From Phenylobacterium sp. (lineage in GTDB: Bacteria > Pseudomonadota > Alphaproteobacteria > Caulobacterales > Caulobacteraceae), in NCBI RefSeq assembly GCF_004299445.1, contig NZ_SCTC01000037.1:62001-126000 (forward strand): DNA of 64,000 nt, given 5' to 3'. The translations under genes and the position numbers were made by a program. Below the pieces are notes generated by a model. The model did not search any database. It was not told the DNA's origin and worked only from the letters and a program-made list of their open reading frames with translations. Positions 1 to 8,186 of the stretch are shown in pieces (position 1 is the first letter of the stretch; the number at the start of each line of letters is the position of its first letter).

Positions 1-63
1 CCTTCGGGTCCCCCTCCCCCGCCGCGCGGGCGAGGAACTTGGGCCGATCGATCCGCATCAGTT

Positions 64-114
64 CCTCCCCCATAACCATGGGGGAGGGGGACCGCGAAGC
101 GGTGGAGGGGGCGC
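64..114 (+). repeat. Two-hairpin intergenic repeat (copy 1)
   Basis: CCTCCCCCAT-aacc-ATGGGGGAGG perfect 10 bp stem, then ACCGC-gaa-GCGGT stem, then GGAGGGGGC; inverted fragment (ccttcgggtccccctcccc) at 1-20. Confidence 0.7.
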
Positions 115-131
115 TGAGGCCGCACTGACGC

Positions 132-1274
132 CTACGGCGCCTCGTTGCCGAAGATCACCGTGCCGGCGGCGCCGAACATGCCGCCGACGCCCTGGCAGAC
201 GCTGATCTTGGCGCCCGGCACCTGGGCGGGAGCGATCCCGCGCATCTGCCGCACGCTCTCCTGCAGAGCGTACATGCCGTACATGCCCGAGTGCATGTAG
301 CTGAGGCCGCCGCCGTTGGTGTTGAGCGGCAGCTTGCCGCCCGCGCGGGTGTTGCCCTCGCGGATGAAGGCCGCCGCCTCGCCCGGCTTCACGAAGCCCA
401 GGTCCTCCAGCCCGTAGAGCGGCAGGTGGGCGAAGGCGTCGTAGATCATCAGGTGGTCGACGTCGGCGTGCCTGATGCCCGCTTCCTCGAACGCCGCCTT
501 GCCGCTGATGCGGAAGGCGGTGGACGAGTTCGAGTCATACATCTGGCTGACCAGCGGGGTCTCGACGCTCTCGCCGGTGCCCAGCACGTAGACCGGCTTC
601 TGCGGGAAGTCCTTGGCCCGGTCGGCCGAGGTGAGGATCAGGGCGCCGCCGCCGTCGGTGACGAGGCAGCACATCAGGATGCGGAACGGATAGGCGATCA
701 TCCGCGAGTTCATCACGTCGTCGACGGTGATCGGGTCCTTGAAGGTGGCCCGCGGGTTCTTCGCCGCCCACTCGCGCTGGACGACGGCGACGTGCGCCAG
801 GTCTTCCTGGGTATAGCCGCGGGTTTTCAGGTAGCGCAGCACCGGGACCGTGAACATGCTGGGCGGGCCCACCGGGCCGTAGGGCATCTCGAACTGGCCG
901 GCGAGGCTGGAGGGCGAGGCGCCGAAGCGGCCGGCGCCGACGCGGCTCTTCCCCGACTCCCCGTGGGTGACCAGGATGGTCTTTGCGTGGCCGGCCGCGA
1001 TGGCCGCCGCGGCGTGGCGCACGTGCAGCATGAACGAGCAGCCGCCCACCGACGTGCCGTCGGCGTAGTTCGGCTTGATGCCCAGGTACCAGGCCAGCTC
1101 GGTGGGGCTGACGCCGGCGGTGGCGACGCCGTCGATGTCGGACGGCTTCAGGCCCGCGTCGGCCATTGCGTTCAGCGCGGCGTCGGCGTGCAGGCCGATC
1201 ACGGACAGGTCCGGGATGACGCCCATCTTGGTGGTTTCAGCGGCCCCGACGACCGCGACAGATCCGGGTTTCAT
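132..1274 (-). CDS. thiolase family protein (SCP2/lipid-transfer thiolase-like)
   Basis: 380 aa ORF; thiolase-like N-terminus (VAVVGAAETTKMG...) and C-terminal NTNGGGLSYMHSGMYGMYALQE / QGVGGMFGAAGTVIFG. Confidence 0.85.
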   Translation of the reverse strand: MKPGSVAVVGAAETTKMGVIPDLSVIGLHADAALNAMADAGLKPSDIDGVATAGVSPTELAWYLGIKPNYADGTSVGGCSFMLHVRHAAAAIAAGHAKTILVTHGESGKSRVGAGRFGASPSSLAGQFEMPYGPVGPPSMFTVPVLRYLKTRGYTQEDLAHVAVVQREWAAKNPRATFKDPITVDDVMNSRMIAYPFRILMCCLVTDGGGALILTSADRAKDFPQKPVYVLGTGESVETPLVSQMYDSNSSTAFRISGKAAFEEAGIRHADVDHLMIYDAFAHLPLYGLEDLGFVKPGEAAAFIREGNTRAGGKLPLNTNGGGLSYMHSGMYGMYALQESVRQMRGIAPAQVPGAKISVCQGVGGMFGAAGTVIFGNEAP

Positions 1275-1278
1275 GCGA

Positions 1279-1686
1279 TCAGGCTCCCGCCGGCTTGAAG
1301 AAGGGCAGGGCGATGGTGTCGCTCATCTTCTCGAAGACGACCTCCAGGGGCATGTCGAGTTGCAGCGCCTCGGGCGTCTGCGGGCAGCCCACGATGTTGG
1401 TCATCATGGTGGGGCCTTCCTCCAGCTTCACGACCGCGATGGCGTAGGGCTCGGTCCCCATGTCGGGACGGGGGCGGTGGTTGATCACATAGGACCACAG
1501 CACGGCCCGACCGCTCGCCTTGAAGACCTCAATGTCGCGCGAGCCGGTCTTCGGGCAGAAGGGACGGGGTGGGAAATAGGCTTCCTGGGTGTCTCGATTG
1601 CGCTGCAGAAGGAGTTCGCCCTTCAGTGCGCCTTCCCAGAAATGGCGGGTCTCCGGCGTGGGCTCCGGCAACATGCGTGATGGCAT
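1279..1686 (-). CDS. Zn-ribbon/OB-fold domain protein (DUF35 family)
   Basis: ORF in 1279..1776, start taken at MPSRMLPEPTPETRHFWEGALKGELLLQR; directly upstream of the thiolase, same strand. Confidence 0.8.
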   Translation of the reverse strand: MPSRMLPEPTPETRHFWEGALKGELLLQRNRDTQEAYFPPRPFCPKTGSRDIEVFKASGRAVLWSYVINHRPRPDMGTEPYAIAVVKLEEGPTMMTNIVGCPQTPEALQLDMPLEVVFEKMSDTIALPFFKPAGA

Positions 1687-1792
1687 CTGAAAAATCCGTC
1701 CCCTTCGAAAAATCGGTTTGGTCTGGGCTGCGAAATAGCAGCGCCGCAGGAAAGACGAGACCGCGGCCGTTGTCACGTGCTGGAATGCGGCG

Positions 1793-2236
1793 ATGGGCGA
1801 CGACTATGACCTAGGGCGATATGTGCGGGCGCAGGACGCGCCGGCCGGGTCGGGGACGACCTACGAGGCGGCGTTGGCCGAGCTTCGCGCGGGCCTGAAG
1901 CAGACCCACTGGATGTGGTTCGTCCTGCCCCAGCTCTTGGGCCTGGGCGAGAGCGCGATGTCGCGGACGTACGGGATCATCAGCCTGGGCGAGGCGAAGG
2001 CCTATTTGGAGCACCCGATCCTGGGCCCGCGCCTGCGCAGCTGCGTGGCGGCCGTCAACGGGGTTCAGGGCCGGACGGCGTTCCAGATCTTCGGCCGGCC
2101 CGACGACCGGAAGTTCCGCGCGTGCCTGACGCTGTTCGCGCACGCGACGAACGACAACACCGACTTCATGATGGCCCTGGTGAAGTACTTCCCCGGCGGG
2201 TTCGACAAGCAGACCTTGAAGCGCCTGGGAGTCTAG
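1793..2236 (+). CDS. DUF1810 domain-containing protein
   Basis: 147 aa; HWMWFVLPQLLGLGESAMSRTYGI...FQIFGRPDDRKFRACLTLFA is typical of DUF1810. Confidence 0.85.
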   Translation: MGDDYDLGRYVRAQDAPAGSGTTYEAALAELRAGLKQTHWMWFVLPQLLGLGESAMSRTYGIISLGEAKAYLEHPILGPRLRSCVAAVNGVQGRTAFQIFGRPDDRKFRACLTLFAHATNDNTDFMMALVKYFPGGFDKQTLKRLGV

Positions 2237-2427
2237 GCCTGCGGCGCCACTTCGCGCAGCAGCCGCGCGCGGAGGCTGGCTTCGATGTCGCCGGCGGGCG
2301 CCAGCGTCAGCGCCGGCCGCGGCGCGTCGGCCTGACGGCAGTGCGTCAGCCACGCCACGAAGGCCCAGCGCGGAAGGCTGAGGTCGTGTTGGGCGGAGGC
2401 CCAGGATCGTGGCGGGGCATGGTTCAT
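2233..2427 (-). CDS. small hypothetical protein
   Basis: 64 aa ORF between DUF1810 and the ArsR gene; no recognised domain. Confidence 0.3.
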   Translation of the reverse strand: MNHAPPRSWASAQHDLSLPRWAFVAWLTHCRQADAPRPALTLAPAGDIEASLRARLLREVAPQA

Positions 2428-2478
2428 ACCCCTTATACGCGCGCAGGCTCGCCGCGGATGAGCAGGGTGAACGAAAGC

Positions 2479-3182
2479 CTAATCCTGCGCTGCGGCTGCC
2501 GGCCTGCCCATCCGCCCGAAGGTCTGCTCGAAGGCGTGCTGGCCGGGGGCGGAGAAGGCGACGATGCGGGTTCCCTCGACGCGGCGGGCCCAGCCCAGGG
2601 CATAGATGCGGTCCAGCAGGCCGATGCCGAACTGGCCGGCCAGGTGGCTGCGGCGCACGCTCCAGTCCAGGCAGGCCTTGCAGAGCGGGCGCCGGCCCGC
2701 GGTCTCCAGGCAGACGCCGAAGTCGCGGGCGAAGGCGCGGCCAGCCTCGGTGATGACCAGCGAGCCCTCGCGGTCGGCGATGCGGCCCTGGGCGATCAGG
2801 GCGTCCAGCATGGCCACGCCCGCGTCGCCGGCCAGGTGGTTGTAGCAGACGCGCGCCTTGCGCAGGGCCGGGTCGCGTGGGCCGGGGCGGGTGCGCATGT
2901 GGCCCGCGCGGCCGGCCAGCAGGGCCAGCTGTTCCATCACGTCGGCCACGTCCTGCCCGGCGAGGACGAAGTAGTTGTGGCGGCCTTCGCAGCGGCGGCG
3001 GATCAGGCCGCCGGCCTCCAACTGGGCCAGGTGCGAACTGGCCGTCTGGGGCGTGACGCCGGCCTCTCGGGCCAGTTCGCCGGCGGTCCAGGCCTGCCCG
3101 CCCACAGGGCCGAAAGCATGTTGGCGCGGGCCGGCTCGCCCAGCAGGGCGGCGATCCGGGTGATGTCGGGGCCGAGCTTCAT
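2479..3182 (-). pseudogene. ArsR-family HTH transcriptional regulator with apparent 1-nt frameshift near codon 26
   Basis: N-terminus MKLGPDITRIAALLGEPARANMLSAL read from ATG at 3182-3180, then the frame shifts to GGQAWTAGELAREAGVTPQTASSHLAQLEAGGLIRR from about 3105. Confidence 0.75.
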
Positions 3183-3285
3183 GGGCCGACCATAGCGCGG
3201 CGCGGGGCGGGACGCTTCGGCCGCGGCCGAACCGTCGCGGGCGGGCCGACGGCTAGTTCAGGGTCAACGAAACCGGAGCCGTCCC

Positions 3286-3591
3286 ATGACCGTCACCTGC
3301 TGCATCCGCTATGTCATCGATCCGTTCCAGGCGGCCGAGTTCGAGGCCTACGCCCGCAACTGGCTCACCATCATCCCGGCGTGCGGGGGCGACCTGCTTG
3401 GCTATTTCCTGCCGCACGAGGGGACCAACAACGTGGCCCTGGCGCTGATCTCGTTCGAGAGCCTGGCCGCCTACGAGACCTATCGCGCGCGGCTGCGGGC
3501 CGACGCGTCCGGCGCCGCGAACTTCGCCATGGCCCAGGCGAAGCGGTTCATCCTGAGCGAGGCGCGCACCTGGCTGACGCCGGTGACCTAG
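3286..3591 (+). CDS. NIPSNAP family protein
   Basis: 101 aa [46 protein letters not shown]...; divergent from the ArsR gene. Confidence 0.85.
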   Translation: MTVTCCIRYVIDPFQAAEFEAYARNWLTIIPACGGDLLGYFLPHEGTNNVALALISFESLAAYETYRARLRADASGAANFAMAQAKRFILSEARTWLTPVT

Positions 3592-3595
3592 CAAT

Positions 3596-3657
3596 CTGCC
3601 TTTCCCACGCAGTGGGAGAGGGGGACCGCCCGCCGAAGAGCGGGTGGTGGAGAGGGC
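3596..3657 (+). repeat. Two-hairpin repeat, left inverted copy flanking DUF559 gene
   Basis: ctgcctttcccacgcagtgggagagggggaccgcccgccgaagagcgggtggtggagagggc; near-identical to the reverse complement of 4057-4129. Confidence 0.9.
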
Positions 3658-3667
3658 ATGCCGCCGC

Positions 3668-4045
3668 TCAGACCTCTGGGCTGCGAATCCGCTCCGCCGC
3701 CCGGACGATGACGGCATCCGCGACACTGCTGAGATTGCCATAGACCGAACCTGCGCCGACACGCAGCACCTCGATCCCCTGGGACTTCAGCCAGCGATCG
3801 CGGGCCTCGTCCCTCGCCTGCTTCTCATCGTCCCAATGGGTGGAGCCGTCGATCTCCACCGCAAGCTTCGCCGCCGGGCAGTAGAAGTCGAAGATCATCG
3901 AGACGAAGGCGTACTGCCGACGGAAGATCGGCTTATCCTCGCCGCGGGTCTTGAGGCGAGACCAGAGCATGATCTCAGGCTCGGTCATGTCCTTACGGAG
4001 AGTCTTTGACCGATTCCGCATTCGGATCGACATCCGGTACGCCAT
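3668..4045 (-). CDS. DUF559 domain-containing protein (Vsr/restriction-endonuclease-fold-like)
   Basis: 125 aa; LRKDMTEPEIMLWSRLKTR...PIFRRQYAFVSMIFDFYCPAAKLAVEIDGSTHWDDEKQARDEARDRWLKSQGIEVLRV. Confidence 0.9.
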   Translation of the reverse strand: MAYRMSIRMRNRSKTLRKDMTEPEIMLWSRLKTRGEDKPIFRRQYAFVSMIFDFYCPAAKLAVEIDGSTHWDDEKQARDEARDRWLKSQGIEVLRVGAGSVYGNLSSVADAVIVRAAERIRSPEV

Positions 4046-4056
4046 GCCGGCCGCGC

Positions 4057-4129
4057 GCCCTCTCCACCCCCCGCTCTTCGCCTGCGGCTCGGCGGGCGGT
4101 CCCCCTCTCCCACTACGTGGGAAAGGCAG
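4057..4129 (-). repeat. Two-hairpin repeat, right inverted copy flanking DUF559 gene
   Basis: Reverse complement matches 3596-3657 apart from an 11-nt insertion (gccgcaggcga) and a few substitutions. Confidence 0.9.
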
Positions 4130-4156
4130 TCTGGCAGAGGTTGAACAAAAAGAGAA

Positions 4157-4354
4157 CTAACTCCGTAGCGTGTTCTCGGCCTTCATCGCTTCGTAGGCGC
4201 GGCGCAGGGTGGCGGCGGCGTCTTCGATCTGGGCTTCGAAGTCGGCGAGCAGGCGGTCGTAGTGACCGTCCATCAGCTTCTCCTCGACGCTGCGTGCATC
4301 GACAGGCTTTGGTTTGGTCGCCGCCATGGTCTTCGTTCCCTTGTCGCCCCCCAT
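4157..4354 (-). CDS. small conserved hypothetical protein
   Basis: 65 aa ORF; likely start MAATKPKPVDARSVEEKLMDGHYDRLLADFEAQIEDAAATLRRAYEAMK; helical composition. Confidence 0.55.
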   Translation of the reverse strand: MGGDKGTKTMAATKPKPVDARSVEEKLMDGHYDRLLADFEAQIEDAAATLRRAYEAMKAENTLRS

Positions 4355-4436
4355 GAAGAGCGCGGCGGGGTTTCCGCGCGATTTACGTGGGCGCAGTTTT
4401 GGCCGACGGTTGGCGCAAACAGCGGAGGATCAGTCC

Positions 4437-5336
4437 ATGGAACGCGTCGAGGTCGTGGAATACACCGACGCCGTCTGCTCGACGGCCTGGGGCGCCGAGC
4501 CCCTGCTGCGCCGGCTGGCCTGGCGGCATGGGCATAACCTGGCCTGGCGCAAGGTGATGGGCGGGCTGGTGGGCGACGCCTCCACCGGCAAGGCGGGCTG
4601 GGACCGGGTCAGCGCCGCCGAGCCGATGCGGGCCTACTGGAAGCGGGTCTGGCGCCTGACCGACATGCCTTATCCCAACCCGATGAAGCTGATGCTGCGC
4701 TCGACCGACCCGCTGGGCCAGGCGGTGAAGGCGGCCGAGCGGCAGGGACAGGACGTGGCCGATGCGGTGCTGCGCCGGTTCCGCGAGCAGATCTTCGTCT
4801 TCGGGCTGGGCCCCCAGACCCCCGACGAGTTCGCCGCCGCGGCCGTGGGCGTGCCAGGGCTGGATGTCGCCCGCTGGCTGGCGGACTATCAACTGCCCGA
4901 GGTGGCGGCGGCCTATCGTGCGGACTGGCAGGAGACGCGCGAGCCCAACGACTGGGTGCGCAACCTGAAGCACGACAGCCCCATGAACGGCGAACTGAAG
5001 CACTCCGAGGGCCACGACCGCTACGCCCTGCCGACCGTGATCTTCCGGGGACCGGGCGGCGAACATACGGCGGCGGGCTGGGTGCCCTATGAAGACTACG
5101 AGGCGGCGCTTGAAGCCGCGTCGCCGGGCATCCTCGCGGACGGCCGGCCCGACCCCACGCCGGAGCAGGCGTTCGCCCGCTGGGGCGTGCTGGCCGACAA
5201 GGAACTGTCGTTCCTGTGCGGCGAGGGGGCCAGGCCGCCGGCCGGCGTGGTGACCCACGACTGGGGCGACGGACTGGTGTTCTTCACGCCGGCCGAGGCG
5301 AAGGCGCGGGGGTTGGTCGAGGCGGTGGAGGCCTAG
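4437..5336 (+). CDS. DsbA family protein (FrnE-like thioredoxin fold)
   Basis: Start MERVEVVEYTDAVCSTAWGAEPLLRRLAWRHG; N-terminal C-x-x-x-W and long helical insert of DsbA/FrnE type. Confidence 0.7.
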   Translation: MERVEVVEYTDAVCSTAWGAEPLLRRLAWRHGHNLAWRKVMGGLVGDASTGKAGWDRVSAAEPMRAYWKRVWRLTDMPYPNPMKLMLRSTDPLGQAVKAAERQGQDVADAVLRRFREQIFVFGLGPQTPDEFAAAAVGVPGLDVARWLADYQLPEVAAAYRADWQETREPNDWVRNLKHDSPMNGELKHSEGHDRYALPTVIFRGPGGEHTAAGWVPYEDYEAALEAASPGILADGRPDPTPEQAFARWGVLADKELSFLCGEGARPPAGVVTHDWGDGLVFFTPAEAKARGLVEAVEA

Positions 5337-5380
5337 TTCGCGTCCACAACCCCACGACGACCAATGTTCGGGAGCTGCGG

Positions 5381-5764
5381 CTAAACCGGCGCGGTCGAGA
5401 GCTTTCGGCGTTCCGTCGAGGCGACCAGTTCCGCCCAGATCGCGTCCTGGCGGGCGGTGTCGCCGGCGGCTTCGGCGGCGGCGTGGGCGTCGATGATCGC
5501 GGCGCGAAGGCGGTTGTTCTCGGCCTGGAGGGCGGAGATGCGCAGGTCGGCGTCCTCGCCCGTCTCGGCCAGCAACGCACGGATGGCGCGGTTCTCTTCG
5601 ACCAGGATCGCGGCCTGGCGGTCCCAGACCTCGGCGGCCAGGCCGAGCAGCGCGGCAGTGAGGCCGAGGTCGCTGGCGCGCTCGGCGGGCGGCGCGTTGG
5701 GCGCAGCGTTGCGGATCATCAGGGCGGCCAGTTCGGCCAGCACGGGCGGGACGGGTGGGTTCAT
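5381..5764 (-). CDS. conserved hypothetical protein coupled to the phosphotransferase gene
   Basis: ORF MNPPVPPVLAELAALMIRNAAPNAPPAERASDLGLTAALLGL...; start overlaps stop of the 5761..6786 gene. Confidence 0.65.
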   Translation of the reverse strand: MNPPVPPVLAELAALMIRNAAPNAPPAERASDLGLTAALLGLAAEVWDRQAAILVEENRAIRALLAETGEDADLRISALQAENNRLRAAIIDAHAAAEAAGDTARQDAIWAELVASTERRKLSTAPV

Positions 5765-6786
5765 AGGCGGCCCATCACCTGCAGCATGGCGCGGTGCTGA
5801 GCGTTGATCAGCCACCAGGCGGGGTAGATCATGATTGGCGCCTTGTTGCCCCCGCGATTGAAGGCGGCGGCCGAGCCCACCCAGATCCCCTGACCCTTCA
5901 CGCAGTTGAAGAGAATCCACCAGTGCAGCGCGGCCGGGTCGGCCTTGAGGCCGCTGGCGCGCTCCCAGATCGCCACCGCCTCGGCCTGGGCGGCGAGGCC
6001 CCCGGCGCGGCCGGTCCCGAAACGCCAGACAGGCTGCAGCGACCAGCCGAGGTCTTCCAGCGGATCGCCCAGGTGGGCCATTTCCCAGTCCAGCACGCCG
6101 TGAATTTCGCCGGCCGCGTCGTAGAGGAAGTTGCCAGTCCGGAAGTCGCCGTGGACCACGCTGAGCTTCTGGGCGGGCGGCGGCGGGTTGGCCCGCAACC
6201 AGCGGATGGCGGCCCGGGTGACGGGCAGAGGCTCGGCCTGGTCCTTGTCGATCAGGGCTTCCCAGTGGTCGAGCTCGCGCCGCCAGCAGCCGTCGAGGGG
6301 CGGGCTTTCCATCCAGGGGGTGAGGCCGACGGCTTCGGGATCGGCCTTGGCGATCTCGCCCAGGATCGTCCACTTGCGATCGGCCACTCTGGCCAGGACA
6401 TCCGGGGTCGCGCTGGCGAACAGGACCTGTGGCGAGGCCTGGAAGCCCGCGATCTCCTCGGCGACGAAGAAGGGGTGGTCCAGCGCGTCGGACCCTTCCT
6501 CCAGCCACAGCATTTCGGGCACCGGGACGGCCGAGCCGCGGAACGCGCGATAGGCCTCGAACTCCACCCGCCGCTCAGTGTCGATCAGGCTGGCCGGCGG
6601 ATCTCGGCGCAGGATCATCCTGCGGGTGCGCGCGGTCGCGTCCTCGTTCCAGCTCAGCAGGAAGCGGTAGGTCTCGCGGCTGGCCCCGCCCGAGATGCGT
6701 TCGAGCGCCGAGACGGCGACGCCGCTCGCATCCGGCATTCGTCCGGCGATGTACGCCGCCAGCCGCGGCTCCAGAGGGTGGGCCAT
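5761..6786 (-). CDS. phosphotransferase family protein (APH/kinase fold)
   Basis: 341 aa; SVVHGDFRTGNFLYDAAGEIHGVLDWEMAHLGDPLEDLGW catalytic loop. Confidence 0.92.
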   Translation of the reverse strand: MAHPLEPRLAAYIAGRMPDASGVAVSALERISGGASRETYRFLLSWNEDATARTRRMILRRDPPASLIDTERRVEFEAYRAFRGSAVPVPEMLWLEEGSDALDHPFFVAEEIAGFQASPQVLFASATPDVLARVADRKWTILGEIAKADPEAVGLTPWMESPPLDGCWRRELDHWEALIDKDQAEPLPVTRAAIRWLRANPPPPAQKLSVVHGDFRTGNFLYDAAGEIHGVLDWEMAHLGDPLEDLGWSLQPVWRFGTGRAGGLAAQAEAVAIWERASGLKADPAALHWWILFNCVKGQGIWVGSAAAFNRGGNKAPIMIYPAWWLINAQHRAMLQVMGRL

Positions 6787-8081
6787 CAGGCCATCTTGAA
6801 GCGGATCGGCAGGCGCTTGGGACCGTTCACGAAGAAGGACTGGCTCATCGCCGGTTCGCCGCTGATCTCGACGGATTCGAGGCGGGGGATCAGTTCCTCC
6901 CAGAGGATGCGCATCTCCATCTTGGCCAGGTGCTGGCCAAGGCAGAGGTGAGCGCCGTAGCCGAACGCCAGGTGCCTGTTGGGCTTGCGGTCGACCTGGA
7001 AGGTGTCGGGCGCGTCGAAGACATCCTCGTCGCGGTTACCCGAGGCGTAGCAGAGCATCAGCCAGTCGCCCTGCTTCACATTGCGGCCGCGCACCTGGGT
7101 GTCGGCCGTGGCGGTGCGCATGAAGGTCTTCACCGGCGTGGTCCAGCGGATCGATTCGTCCACCAGCCCGGCGCAGAGCGAGAGGTCGGCCTTGACCTTG
7201 CGCAACTCGGCCGGGTTCTCGGCCAGGGCCCACAGGGCGCCGGCGGTGGACGAGCTGGTCGTGTCGTGGCCGGCCGTCGCGACGATGATGTAGTAGCTCA
7301 TTGCCTCGAGGTCCGAGATCGGATTGCCGTCGACCTGGCTGTTGGCGATCGCCGAGGCGAGGTCGTCGGTTGGGTTGGCGCGGCGCGCCTCGGACAGCTT
7401 GCGGAAGTATTCGAAGAAGTCGGTGATGACGCCGAAGTCCATCTGCCGCTCTTCCATCGGCTTGTCCGCGTCGGCGCTCTTGCGGCCCAGCTCGGGGTCG
7501 GTGGCGCCGAACAGCTCCTGGGTCAGCTTGAGCATCCTGGGCTCGTCGCTCTCGGGAACGCCCAGGATCTCCATGATCACGTGCAGGGGGTAGTGCAGCG
7601 CGACCTCGTTGACGAAATCGCACTCGCCGCCCTTGGCGGCCATGCGCTCGACCGCGGCCCGCGCGATGACGCGGACGCGATCCTCCAGCCGCTTCAGGTT
7701 CTGCGGCATGAACCAGGCCTGGGTGAGCAGGCGGTACTTGAGGTGGTCGGGGGCATCCATGTGGATGAGCGTGCGCAGCAGGTGCGGACTGCCCCCCATC
7801 ATCTCGCGCACCTTGCGGTCGGCCGCCTGGCTGGTCAGGACCGGGTTGCGATCGCCGTTGTGGAACAGGTCGTTCTGGCGGCTGATCTCCAGGATGTCGT
7901 CGTGCCGGGTGGCCACCCAGAACGGATCGACGCCCTCGATCTCGGCCACGCCGAACGGCTCGTTCTTCCGCAGCCAGCGATAGGTGTCATGGATGCGCCG
8001 GTCGGCGTAGGCGGCGGGGTCGGCCAGGTTGTTGGCGTGTTCCTGAGGAATCCGGTGGTCGGCGGCGGTCATGACGCTCAT
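6786..8081 (-). CDS. cytochrome P450
   Basis: 431 aa; TAGHDTTSSS I-helix, ESIRWTTPVKTFMRTA, FGYGAHLCLGQHLAKMEMRILWEEL heme loop. Confidence 0.95.
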   Translation of the reverse strand: MSVMTAADHRIPQEHANNLADPAAYADRRIHDTYRWLRKNEPFGVAEIEGVDPFWVATRHDDILEISRQNDLFHNGDRNPVLTSQAADRKVREMMGGSPHLLRTLIHMDAPDHLKYRLLTQAWFMPQNLKRLEDRVRVIARAAVERMAAKGGECDFVNEVALHYPLHVIMEILGVPESDEPRMLKLTQELFGATDPELGRKSADADKPMEERQMDFGVITDFFEYFRKLSEARRANPTDDLASAIANSQVDGNPISDLEAMSYYIIVATAGHDTTSSSTAGALWALAENPAELRKVKADLSLCAGLVDESIRWTTPVKTFMRTATADTQVRGRNVKQGDWLMLCYASGNRDEDVFDAPDTFQVDRKPNRHLAFGYGAHLCLGQHLAKMEMRILWEELIPRLESVEISGEPAMSQSFFVNGPKRLPIRFKMA

Positions 8082-8186
8082 TCACAAATTTCGCCGTCCG
8101 AGTGACGCGAGGTCACCGGGGACGACGCCTCCAGTTTGTCCTTATCGTGGGTGCGAGCAGACACCTCGACGCGACGGGCCGCAAGC

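Noticed and set aside
1915-3195. 426-aa plus-strand ORF spanning DUF1810 and ArsR genes
   Set aside because: Out-of-frame/antisense overlap of better supported genes; low-complexity translation.
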